Assembly: GCA_027475525.1 (NCBI GenBank) | Contig: JAMWFC010000107.1 | Location: 62,001 to 126,000, forward strand | Direction: 5' to 3' | Origin: Macrolepiota albuminosa | Taxonomy: Eukaryota; Basidiomycota; Agaricomycetes; Agaricales; Agaricaceae | Length of the DNA stretch: 64,000 nt | In this document: positions 1-10,609 of the stretch, in pieces | Layout: the number at the start of each line of letters is the position of its first letter | How positions within the stretch are numbered: position 1 is the first letter of the stretch | Notes under the pieces: generated by a model | Seen by the model: only the letters and a program-made list of their open reading frames with translations | Told to the model about the DNA's origin: nothing | Databases searched by the model: none | Position numbers and translations under genes: made by a program

Positions 1-2479
1 CAACCATTTGGCCAGGAAGGTCCCCACCTTCACTGCCTGATGGTTCATGGATCCTTGGCATAAACTACACTGCTCATAATGATTCGCAGTCTGTGTTGAC
101 TGCTCATAACAAATGGCATACACCAAAAATTTGGTCACAGTATTGACCTCTGGAGACAGATTGTCGTTGCATATTAACACTCTTCTCATGTCTGTGGGTA
201 TTCTGTCTAGGAATGTCTCATGAATGGTGTATTTGTCTGGATAAATGGCTATATTCTGTGCATAACCCACCAGGTTATCATAAAATGTCTGGATGCCAGT
301 CTTAGCATCATACACTGCCTTTTTAAAGGCATCCCGAGCTTCCTGCATCATTGCAGCATTGACAAATCAATTATACAGTTCTATCAGGACTTCTTTAAAC
401 ATCCAATGCAGTTTGTCGCGATTAATGTGGAGGACATGGCAACAGAACCAATTCCGAGCCTCTTCCTCCATAAATTTGTGTAGCACAAATATTCTTTCCT
501 GGTCCATGTCATCCGTCTCCACCATAGCAGCAGGCTGCCAGGTGGTAGCAGACGTCCATGGCCCAGTCCTCCAATTGAGAGAACCTATGCCCTCCAGCAT
601 ATGCATGTATGTGCTTACCATCGGATTTGCAGAGACTTACCCCTGCAGGGAATTTAAACCTGACTCCAAGGGAGTCATCCACCAGACAAGTGAGATGGTC
701 ATGCATATGATCCATATGGATTCTGACAGCCTCATTCATTCCTGGCATAGTTTCACACAACTCATGCAGTGCAGGCCTCAAAAATGCCTGTGGACTGTGA
801 AACAGGTGTTCATTGGCCATTCTTTCCGGCCTTGGGGTGGGCTGTTGCCTCACTTCTTGCTTGGCTGGTAATCTACCACCATGCCTGCCACCATTACAAT
901 GATTATTATTGTCTCAATCGTTATTCCTATGATCACGACCTCCACCGTCATTATTGTGATGATTTGGCTCCCTCCTCTTGTGGTAATCACTACTATCATC
1001 ACTACCACCCGGATCTCTGTCCGGTTCAGCAGTTCAAGCCGCAAATTGTTGCTGCATGTCATCAACAGGTGTTACACCTTCACGCCCTTCAAAGGCTACC
1101 TCCTGGTCATCAATCAACGACTCACCATGATCATGCAAGTCCTGGTTGCATATCCTCTGGTAATTAACACGCTCATTCCAGTTGTCCACTAGGTGGACAC
1201 ATCGTGCTACATGTTGTGGTTGTGTTTGCTCCTCAAGAATGTGGACTTCATCCACCTCTTCCTTGATAGTAACCTGCTTTTGAGGTGTCTTAATCTTTTG
1301 CACTGCAAGTAGTGCCTCTGGCTCTGCCAGAGTCGTCGTCACAGTCTCTACCTCAGATAATGCCTGCTGAGGCACTCTGCTGACAATGCGTTGCCGGTTT
1401 GCAGCATTCTGACACCTAACATAGTCTTGCTGAGACTCATTGGCCTGACGAGGTGCATTGAGCAGTTCCATTGCATCTGCAATTAATGGCGCTCATCAGC
1501 GCACACTCATTTCGCATTCCACTGAGTCGGCTGGAGTGGCCATTGAGACTGCTGATCCTTGCACCGCTTTATGCTTGAGGTATTCCACCACTTCGAGTTC
1601 GAAGATACGCACAAACAATTCGATATATTCAGTCGAATCTGCACGAGGTACATTGTGACTCCTAGCAGCCAGTAACTGTAGGTGCTTTACTACGTAAAGC
1701 TGCAGATGCTTTCATGTCGATTCCTTCACAACCAATGGATATTGGTCCAACACTAGCTGCAGCTAAATAGACAGGGTCAAATGTGACCTCTTACTTTCCT
1801 CATCATCTGAGGATTCCAGCTCAGATTCTAAGTCCAGGACTCTCCTGAGGCCTTTATGCCTCACCTGCGGCTGTTTGCTGGCCCTTCTGTGCAACTCTGG
1901 AAGTCCAGGCACTGGTGACGCCTTTTTCAACTTCATGACCTCGTCGTCCTCCCTACTGACCACTATTGCTGGTCCTTGCTTTTGTTCTTGTGTTGTCAAC
2001 AATGACGGTCCTGGTTCAGTGGCCATGTCTGCCACATACTCCACATATCGCTCAGTTGGCACCATCTGAAATGGAGTACTATGCACGAACGTGCTGCCTT
2101 GTACCAATTCTGAGTACTGAGTAAGGTCCGGTTGACCTTTGGACTGAGCTGATGCGCTCTTGGGCAGTACCGGGTACATCAGTGAAGGCATTTGGCTCGC
2201 TGGCAGCGACACTCCTAAGACCACAGATCTCTCTCCTGGTTTACCACCAGGCCATACAATGGACATCATCCATGATACGGATAGCCCACCCAGCATTCCA
2301 AAGCTTGTGCTGACATTGTGAGGTATCTTTTCATCCCGCTTTGGTGGAGGTTGGTATGCAGACACGGATTGCATCTTTACAGCTTGAAGTACAGGTAGGT
2401 CACCTGTGTCTGCAGCTGGGAACGGAGGGTCCAGATCAAGAGAGCCAGTCATGGAAGCACGTTTTTGACGTGATGCCAA
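1..2479 (-). pseudogene. Gag polyprotein relic of gypsy family D (copy D1), cut by window edge
   Basis: Retrotransposon capsid protein; it would package element RNA in the cytoplasm. It reads on the minus strand from an ATG at 2479, with an acidic N-terminal part (2479-1763), a charged middle (1471-1034) and a capsid-like domain (about 853 to 1). The capsid part includes a block with EEARNW followed by IYPDK-type residues that aligns with the Gag at 63997-62687 (YPDNW, then TFLRGIP and LSPEVNTV in both). Around 365 a single TGA sits where Arg is expected, and the frame then continues open to base 1, so the break looks like CGA to TGA. Several frames are used upstream, so more lesions exist. 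The pol part would lie left of the window. Confidence 0.75.
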
Positions 2480-2549
2480 CAGAAATTGAGAGGGTTTGAT
2501 GAAAGTTGCCTAGTCAGTAACAAGTCTAGAGTCTAAAGCCAATAGCAGA

Positions 2550-2627
2550 AGATTCAAAAAAATATAACCGTTGATTACGAGTTAGAACTATCTTGTGTGT
2601 TTCACACAATGCTGAATCAGACCGCAG
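2550..2627 (-). repeat. 5' LTR remnant of D1
   Basis: Read on the minus strand, this matches the inner half of the LTR at 48755-48977: both have CTGATTCAG and a T-rich run followed by GAATCT just inside the element. Homology stops near 2627, so the outer half of the LTR is lost. Confidence 0.5.
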
Positions 2628-4569
2628 TATCGGATGGACTAGAACTAGAGTTACTCTAATGAATGCTTATAGCATCGTTGATGCTAGTAACAAGTGTAAC
2701 TCCATTACAGACGAGGATCAACACATCAAATCCATCAAGCATGTTGCTGCTTTTGGTACTGCTGTCACTCATCTCTGTGAGAAAGCTCTTGCAAAACAGA
2801 TGTCTGGCTTAGTGTCCTGGCATGTCAGAGCTGCCAAATTAGTGCATCACTTCTATTTTTGGCCCTGGTTCCAAATTTAACTTTTGCATATTGTCCTAGA
2901 TCTTTGTGGATTACTCAGACTTTCCTCTCATTGCTAAGCAGCCTGGCCTTCATGATGCTCTCTACAAGGTCCAGGACTGCATCAAACATTGCCTCACACA
3001 ATTTTTCTCTACCATTAAAAACTGGTGTATTTTTGCTGACACCATCTTAAAGTTAATCAATAATAAATGTGCCAAGTACTGCTGGCAGTGGAAGCTGTTT
3101 TCTTTGGAAAAATTTAAAGAAAAACATGTTATGTAACTTTCATGACATGTTTCCTTGAGAAATACATAAGCATTTTCTCAGTATAAAAGTTAAGAAAAAC
3201 TTCACTTATTTTCTGACTGTTTTCTATTATAAAATCACATCTTTTTACCATCTTTTTGCTAATGTAAACACACTGAAAATATTTATAATTGTTCTTTCTA
3301 TATTGCCTAAAGATATAGAAATCATATTTCTCATAGAACTAGGCTTGGAAGAATTTAATCTCTTTTTTGAATTTTTCTCTTAGATAAAGATATAGAAATC
3401 ATATTTCTCATAGAACTAGGCTTGGAAGAATTTAATCTCTTTTTTGAATTTTTCTCTTAGATATTTTTATTTTTTTTCTTAGGGCAATATGTAAGAAAGA
3501 AATACATTTTATTTTTTAAAGATAAAATGTTATGAAAACATCATCTCTCTACTTGTGTTGCCATTGAATTACTGGTGACTCTCAAATTGACTCTTAGGAG
3601 CTCCCTGATTGAGTCAATTTCTTTCTCACCTTTTACCCTAGCCTCCTATCGACCTGACAGATCTTGCACACAAGTGCTCCTTGATAAGACCAACTGCATC
3701 CTTGCCAAGAATGGCAAAGTCTCATGTGCCACTCTCTGAGACTACCTCCAGGAGCTTGAACAGACAGCTTGCCAACAGCTTTTTGCACTGGACTTGGCTC
3801 AACAATGCTGCAAGCAGCTTCTTGCATGTCATGAGGCCATCCAGGCTGCACTTGACAAGCAAGCAATCTCTGATGCTAAAATCCATATAAAAGAACTGCA
3901 AGTCAGTTCCTCTCTTAAGTTGGTTCATCTTCTTATCTTAATCTGCTCTGATTTTGCACTTAATTTCCATTTTTCTTAGCTACCTATTAAAAGCCCAGAT
4001 GTTGAAATCTCTGTGCTAGATTCCAAGATAGACAAAGTAAATAATGCTATTGAGGCAATCTTGTAGTTATATAGTATCTGTAGCTATCCAATAAATCTCT
4101 TTTCTACACACAACATTGTGTTTCTTGTGCATCTGATCTTGACTTTGAAAATGAGGTAATAGCCAGCATCATCCAATTTGGTTTGATCATGATCAGCAAC
4201 CTAGATTTGCCAGATCTACAGTTGTAGACAGCAAAATATGACCAATTTTTTTGACCCAATTAGGTAGCCTCCTACAATCAGTTGCAGCCCTAGAAAATAG
4301 TTAGAATACACTTCTTTAGACATTCTTCTTTGATTTCTATGAGCATTTTTTTGTATTTTTTAAATTTTATGAATTTGAACTCAAAAATTTAGCCAACTTG
4401 CTAAAAGAAATTGAGAAAAATATACAAAATATGCCAGTCAACAGCTTTTGTTGCATGGACCATAAATCAAAGAAAATTTTTTTTAATTATAAGCCCAAAA
4501 TCAAACTTAAAAAATATATCAAAAATCAACAAAAAAAAACAGATTTTCTCCACTCCAGCTGCAAAATGG
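2628..4569. other. AT-rich stretch, no supportable gene
   Basis: Only short ORFs are present (95 aa at 2593-2880 and shadows at 3633-3979), without a recognisable domain. A plus-strand reading at 3640-3900 has a Gln/Cys/Ala-rich character, but stops and frame changes prevent a call. Probably old transposon debris. Confidence 0.4.
3308..3461. repeat. 77-bp tandem duplication 1
   Basis: Two exact copies start at 3308 and 3385, in non-coding AT-rich DNA. Confidence 0.9.
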
Positions 4570-5791
4570 CACTAAGACATCCTGCAAAATACCGTTGAAA
4601 TACTCCTGGGCTTTGTAACAATCCAGCTAATCCAAATTCTTTCTCAAAGCACAACAAAGTTAGTTATACCACCAAAACATTTGTTGACCAGGCTTCCTTA
4701 TCTGGATCAGACAGCGAATCTGACATTGATTGTGGTTTGACAAGGAATGATGTTTCTAAAGGAGCTGCTGCAATAACATCAGAATGGGAGGAACAAGATA
4801 AAGAAGAGCTACTCAATTTGAATAAGGAGAACGGAGCAGACTCAGATGAGGAGGAAGACAATGTTGTAATTGGAAGTGATGATGCATGCTAGGATGACAA
4901 GGATCTTGGCAGGATGATAGTTGGTTTAGCAAGGGCACATGGCAAAGATCCTCAGGATCCAGATTGGTTTTTGTACACAGTAAAGAAGGCAAACAATAAA
5001 CAAGGTTAATGTCAAGCTGATGTATAAAAAATTAAAGATTTACCCAATGATAGAGAGGACAAAGTCATATATAAAAGGTCCTGATGTAATGAGCAAGCAT
5101 TCAAGAACTGCTTATCACTATAAGAAAACATGGAAAAATCAGAGAAAGTTGGATACTTTCAAATTTACCATACAGTCATCAATTGAAGAGCCTTGTATCT
5201 CTGAATGCAGTGATACTAAAGTACAAGTTTATAAGGAAAGTGTTGAGGTCCAGGTTCTATCAGAGGCTGAAGTACAAGTTTGGAAGGAAACAGTTGAGTA
5301 TCAGATTCCACCTCTGTCTTTGGAAGAGATCAAAGAGGAGGCTTGGGAGGAGGAGGTGAATGAGGCCATCATTTCCAGTTCATTGAAAGTGAAGCCATGG
5401 GATGCATTACAAGAGCAGATCAAGGAGGACTTGAAGAAGGGTAAGAAAAAGTTGCCAATGTCAAATTTGAATCAGCTGATAGTTCTTTATAACTTTGCAA
5501 CTTTGAGAATAAAGGGATATGGGTGCATGGCTGCTAGCACAGAGATTGCACAACAGTGGAGTGAAGCTGAAGGTGTTCACTTTTCTCATCAGCTTGATGC
5601 ACTTGCTTGACACTATGACATTTGGAAGCAGCTCCCAGAAGAACGCCATGGTAGGACACATAAAGCATGCACCTTGCTTGCTAATGAAGAAATTAGAAAT
5701 GCCACCCTCAACTGGCTTAATCTTCAAACTCCTGGAACAGTCACCTCTCATTGATTTTTTCAAGCTATCAATACCACAATCCTCTCCTCTT

Positions 5792-5945
5792 TAAATATTG
5801 CACTAAAAGCTCCATTGAGTGAACAAACTTCTTGTCAATGGTTGAAAAGACTGGGGTGGAAGTCTCTCTAAATATTGCACTAAAAGCTCCATTGAGTGAA
5901 CAAACTTCTTGTCAATGGTTGAAAAGACTGGGGTGGAAGTTAAAA
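5792..5945. repeat. 77-bp tandem duplication 2
   Basis: Copies start at 5792 and 5869. Removing one joins the transposase reading frame across the LKRLGWK block. Confidence 0.92.
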
Positions 5946-6175
5946 ACACTTTGGAAAGGAGTTTATATAGATGGGCATGAGCAAGAGGATGTTGTTGCCT
6001 ATTGCCATGATGTCTTTTTGCCTCAGATAGCTGCATTTGAGGTTTGCATGGCAAAATATAAGGGGCCTGACTTGATAAGGGTGCTACCAGTGCTGGAGGA
6101 TGGGCAGCAAGAGATCATCCCACTGTTCCAGGATGAATCATATGTTACTGCTAATGAGTACAAACACAGCACATG

Positions 6176-6227
6176 ATGAGTACTAGATTTTTGCAATGTT
6201 CAATTCAGTATTCATATAATATTTCAG
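6176..6227 (+). other. Intron of the transposase relic with a mutated donor
   Basis: Removing 6176-6227 gives TG plus G, a Trp codon, then LSENQ, as the family expects. The donor GT has become AT, a G-to-A change. Confidence 0.6.
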
Positions 6228-6391
6228 GTTGAGTGAGAACCAGACAATGCTTCAGAAGAAAGGTTGTTTCATCACATCTGAGACTGGACAACTTGTTCAT
6301 CTCAATGCTGATGGAAAGATTGTTGATGAAGCTTACAAGATCATCTATCCAGGCTCAAATGGTGATGCCTGGTGGGATTGTACATAGCTGT

Positions 6392-6545
6392 TAAATCAAG
6401 TTAAATATGCAATTGATGTTTTTGAGAAACAGCCTCCACAATGCTAAGCTCTCTTCATTTTTGACCAATAAATCAAGTTAAATATGCAATTGATGTTTTT
6501 GAGAAACAGCCTCCACAATGCTAAGCTCTCTTCATTTTTGACCAA
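6392..6545. repeat. 77-bp tandem duplication 3
   Basis: Copies start at 6392 and 6469, inside the WWD-to-FDQ part of the transposase. Confidence 0.92.
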
Positions 6546-6903
6546 TTATCTGCACATGGATCACTGATACAACATACAGAGTTAAAACTATGTATGTCAG
6601 AACAAAAGAGAAACAGGTCAGAGGATAGTAAAGAAGCAGGAAAGCAAAAGCAGAGCATAGAAAAAGATAGCAAAAAGCAGGAAGCAACAAAATAAGACTG
6701 TATTATATAAAAGAGCTCTAAAAATAGCTTCAGCAGTCAAATGAAGAAGACATGATCAAAAAGAGATAGCAAAAGGAGATAACAAAAGGGGCTAATCAAT
6801 CAAGCCTCAGCATTTTGACAACAAGAAAGGACCATATAGCACCTAAGAAATCACACATGCTATAATAAAAAGCTGGATGATGGTCCATGCTCTAATTTAA
6901 GGG

Positions 6904-6911
6904 TATAAAAA
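6904..6911 (+). promoter_or_regulatory. TATA box in the solo LTR-like insertion
   Basis: A clear TATAAAAA followed by a purine-rich stretch, about 340 bases from the element start; a likely U3 promoter. Confidence 0.4.
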
Positions 6912-7013
6912 GGAGGAGTACAGTTAGGAAAAGGACACTGACTCATTGGAATCAGAATCCCTAGAGAGTGGATACCTTAGGGCCAATTTGTTGAGTCTTG
7001 ATTACATAGCATA

Positions 7014-7420
7014 TGTCAGGGGACTCCTCGCTCTACTCCGCTTGTTGTCTGGTCACAATTTCCTTTTCCGGAATTCCAGAGAACTCCAGAGCATTTCCCA
7101 CACCCTGGAGTTCTTCAGGCCTCCTGGAGCTAGCTGTTGGATACTGTACAGTCGTGCCCATGCCTTTCCGCCCCTGTACTGATGTGCTGCACTGGCAGAG
7201 GAATCCTTAGACTTGTTCTCTTTGGATTTCCCTCTGCCAGGTGATTAGTTATTGATTGTACTGTCATTACTGGCTCTGAATCCTTAGACTTGTTCTCTTT
7301 GGATTTCCCTCTGCCAGGTGATTAGTTATTGATTGTACTGTCATTACTGGCTCTAATACACTTTGGATTTCCCTCTGCCAGTTGCGTGATTAGCTGCAGC
7401 CCCCGGAGGTCGCCCTTACA
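7014..7420 (+). repeat. 5' LTR of element A
   Basis: Starts TGTCAGGGGACTCC and ends GCCCTTACA. It is longer than the 3' copy because of the 77-bp duplication at 7203 and small differences. The stretch AGACTTGTTCT (7209-7219) marks the probable start of R. Confidence 0.92.
7203..7356. repeat. 77-bp tandem duplication 4
   Basis: Copies start at 7203 and 7280, inside the 5' LTR; the 3' LTR has a single copy. Confidence 0.95.
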
Positions 7421-7422
7421 GC

Positions 7423-7433
7423 AGAACAAGTCT
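7423..7433 (+). promoter_or_regulatory. Putative self-primer binding site of element A
   Basis: AGAACAAGTCT lies two bases after the LTR and is the exact reverse complement of AGACTTGTTCT within the LTR. No match to a tRNA 3' end (TGG start) is seen here. Consistent with Tf1/sushi-type self-priming. Confidence 0.6.
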
Positions 7434-7455
7434 CCCAATTCCAGTCTGGAAGGCT

Positions 7456-7609
7456 CCCATAGCTGTCAGAAGAATTCTCTGGCTCCTATCTGCCGCTTCT
7501 CTACCATTTTAAGCATCTGGGCCTTCTATGTCCCCATAGCTGTCAGAAGAATTCTCTGGCTCCTATCTGCCGCTTCTCTACCATTTTAAGCATCTGGGCC
7601 TTCTATGTC
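7456..7609. repeat. 77-bp tandem duplication 5
   Basis: Copies start at 7456 and 7533, in the leader between the primer site and gag; the second copy runs into the gag start codon. Confidence 0.95.
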
Positions 7610-8876
7610 TCAGCTTGCCTCTCCTCCGGACGCTACAGCTCCTCAGGATGAAGCCTGGACTCGCTTGCTCCACCTAGAGGCTCAAGTGCAGCTTACTCAA
7701 GCTTCCCTCACTCACCACACCACCGAACTCTCCACCCTCCGACAAACCACTGAAACCATCTCTGACTCCCTCCGGGCACTCCTAGAGCGTCTAAACACCA
7801 TTCCCTTGGTTGCTACAGCAACCCCAGCAGTGGAACTGCCCCCCGCTGTTCAGCCATCCGCTCCAAGTCCTCCGACGGCCCAAGGGACCCCACATGCGCT
7901 CCTTCCCTGACCAGCAATCCCAGATGCCTATGATGGTGACCGTGTGACTGGAGAACAATTTCTACAGTCATGCCTCACCTATATCTAGCTCTGCGGGGAC
8001 GACTTCGTCTCTGATGACCTAAAAATCGCATGGGTTCTCTCCTACATGAAGTCTGGAAGAGCGGCCACCTACGCACTGCAGGTTTTCCGACGCCCCAGAG
8101 GTGTTGCGGGGTTCGCAAACTGGGCCACATTCAAGCAGGAGTTCCGGGACGAGTTCTTCCCCCGGAACCCAGCCAAGGCAGCTGCGCTGGTCCTCTGAGA
8201 CAGGGATCAATACAGACAAGAGAAGCGCTCGCTGGATGAATACATCGATTCTTTCTGGGCACTAGTTGAGCAGGCCGAGTACCTGGATGGACTGCAACTC
8301 TGCCTCACCTTCTGGGAAGGGCTCCAATCCACTCTGATGGAGCGCATTGACAACCTCGCAGAAGGACGTCCAGCCGACAACCAAGTCGCCTCCTGGTACC
8401 GAGTGGCCTGGGACCAGTGGCAGCTCATGGAACTTAAGTGCAGTCTGCGCCAAGCTCCAGCCACTGCAATAGCCCCGCATCCTTGGGTCTCCTTCCCCTG
8501 CCCAGTAGCAGCCATGTTCCACCCTCCCAGCCTCCCTGCTCCCTCCGCAGTGCCAACACTGCCCCTGGGGGCCCCTATGGATGTAGACTCCTCCCACCAG
8601 CATGCCAACATACCTCTTCTGTGCTGGTGCTGCGGCACCCCCGATCACTTTGCATGCCATTGCCCGCTTAGCCTCGAGGTGCATTACCTGATCCCAGAGG
8701 AGCAGGAAGAGCTGCTCCTGCAGCTCCTGGCAGCCAAGGACACAGCCAGAGCACCCTCTCCAGACGTTGCAGCACTGGAGACCCTGGAGAGGAGCGGAGT
8801 GCGGATGCGCTGGGAGAAGGGAGCCCAGAGGATTTTTAGAGGAGTGACAAGTGAAGAGTATGCCCCCGTCGCTTAG
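7605..8876 (+). pseudogene. Gag of element A
   Basis: Capsid and nucleocapsid precursor. Starts at ATG 7605 (MSQLASPP). The N-terminal part holds a heptad-like helix (about residues 20-65), followed by a retrotransposon capsid domain (DAYDGDRVTGEQFL, then AWVLSYMKSGRA), a hydrophilic Pro-rich linker, and one CCHC zinc knuckle near 8620-8663 (CWCCGTPDHFACHC). About 424 codons in one frame, but broken by stops near 7908, 7987 and 8197. The same positions in element B are sense codons. The pol frame begins at 8851 in the +1 frame, overlapping the end of gag by 26 bases. Confidence 0.85.
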
Positions 8877-9818
8877 TGCAAATCAATTTGTATGTCTATC
8901 CATAGAAGAGCCCAATACAACTCCTGTGGACACTTTGGCACCTACGATTGTAAGCACATCCCTCAACGTATCTAAAAGCCCCCTGGCCTCGCCGACTCCT
9001 TCTGCTGGGTCCCCTCAACCCTGCATCCCTGCCTGGCAATGTCACCTCCCGAGACGCTATGTGGTAGCCTTGACACCCTCGGCCAACTCGCTCTGGCTAA
9101 AGGTGGAGGTTGAAACAACTGACACACAGCAGACCCGGAGCATGGTTGCTCTCCTAGATTCCAAAGCAACAGGGCTCTTTGTGGATGCTGACTACATGAC
9201 CAGACACCAACTCACGACTCGCCCTCTCTCTTCCCCAATTCTGGTCTACAATATTGATGGTACCCCCAATGAAGCAGGTTCCATCCGTGCCGTCATATAC
9301 CTGGTTCTGCGCTATTGGGCCCATGCCGAGCATGCCACCTTTGCAGTCACCAGCTTGGGAAAGCAGGATATGATCCTGGGGTACACGTGGCTCTGGAAGC
9401 ACAACCCAGAAATAGACTGGACTACCGGAGAGGTGAGCATGAGTCGGTGCCCCCGATGCTGCGCCACCTGTGCAAAGAAGGCAAGGATAGAGTGGTGTGC
9501 CACTGTGTGGGAATGCGCAGCCATCTGGGCCTGCCAGGCAGGACACATCCCCTTTGCCGACCTTGACCTGTTGGATCCCCCGCCCCTGGCGTTCTCTCAT
9601 AGAGAGGCCCTCTATGAGGACAACAGACACAGCAGTGGAGAGGCCACCATGGAAGATGGTTGCAAAGGAGAATTCCTGCCAGTCCCGGACCTGGAATTAC
9701 CAGACGAGGCCATCGAGGTAGGAGACCACATCTATGCCATGGCGTTGCATCCACCACCATCGGCGGAGGAGATCCAGGCCAGCCAGACCACTTCCCAACG
9801 GTTGGCCCAGGCCTTCGC

Positions 9819-10609
9819 TGTCACGACCCCTTCCCTCTGGGCCCACCCTGGGACACCCCCAGAACACCATCCAGGACCCTCCCTCCGACTCCACAGGACA
9901 CACCCCGCCATCACGACCGCCAACACCGCCATCATGCACATCAAGGACCGCCATCAGCCGCCACCAGCCCCGATCGACAATCGGATCACGCAACTCGTTC
10001 CCGGCCATCACGACTCCCTCCACGCCAATTGATTGCGCGCCCCACATGCGCGATCCAGGTATACAGTCCCTGCCCGCTACTCAATGACTCCCAGAACCCA
10101 TCTCAGACACCCCGGAATCCCGAGACCCGGTCTCGTAGTACTTATAGTGTAGTTCCCTGTTGTATTTGCTAGTCTTGATATTACATTGCATTACTTGGAT
10201 TGTTGCATGCCCTCTATTCGACTAGTACGCATTGACTGGCACGCTTGGATAATTGCGTGCTCTAAGACTGGTACGCACTTCGCAACTTTAACTTACTAAC
10301 TTGGTCTTGTCTTAGAACCTCCGGTTCGCGACTCAACTCCCACCCAAACTCCCCAGTTACCCACCACCCAAAACCCCCAGACTAAGTCCCCCCTCCTGGG
10401 ATTCCCCTGTCCACGTCTTGAACCCCAGAGTTCTAGCCCCGGAGTTCCAGACACCCGAGTATCTGTGGGTCAAGTCCGCATTGTAAGGGCGATCGCTTTC
10501 CTGGGAGTTCTAGCCCCGGAGTTCCAGACACCCGAGTATCTGTGGGTCAAGTCCGCATTGTAAGGGCGATCGCTTTCCTGGAAAGCCCCCGACTCAGCGG
10601 AACCTGACA
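9819..10609 (+). mobile_element. Solo LTR of family C nested in element A pol
   Basis: Starts TGTCACGACC and ends AACCTGACA. Flanks are TTCGC (9814-9818) and TTTGC (10610-10614), a target duplication in which one CpG has become TpG. Excising it rejoins pol at the AFA codons seen uninterrupted in element B. Contains a 77-bp duplication at 10428; true length is about 714 bp. Confidence 0.88.
10428..10581. repeat. 77-bp tandem duplication 6
   Basis: Copies start at 10428 and 10505, in the 3' part of the family-C LTR; the copies at 26797 and 29214 have it once. Confidence 0.95.

Larger units (their letters stand above)
4570..6564 (+). pseudogene. DDE transposase-like protein relic, 5' part
   Basis: N-terminal and central part of a DDE-type transposase (DDE_3-like) that is widespread and multi-copy in Agaricomycetes; it would cut and join transposon ends. 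Visible are an acidic N-terminus (about 4690-4980), a helix-turn-helix-like block (5400-5960, with CQWLKRLGW followed by VYIDGHE), an FQDES motif in place of FHDE (near 6130) that should hold the first catalytic Asp, then KIIYPG, NGDAWWD and finally IFDQ-LSAHG up to 6560, carrying the second Asp. A conserved intron lies at 6176-6227: its acceptor TTTCAG is intact and the phase restores W-L, but the donor reads ATGAGT instead of GTGAGT. The gene is also broken by stops and by 77-bp duplications at 5792 and 6392. It resumes at 14089. Confidence 0.75.

Noticed and set aside
293..871. 192-codon plus ORF and overlapping plus ORFs at 769-1192
   Set aside because: Antisense shadows of the family-D Gag relic on the minus strand.
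8207..9760. Long minus ORFs across element A gag and protease
   Set aside because: Shadows of GC-rich gag/pol sequence; no domain on that strand.
9660..10172. 170-codon Pro/Arg-rich plus ORF
   Set aside because: Lies mostly inside the family-C solo LTR; its composition comes from a C-rich LTR, not from coding.
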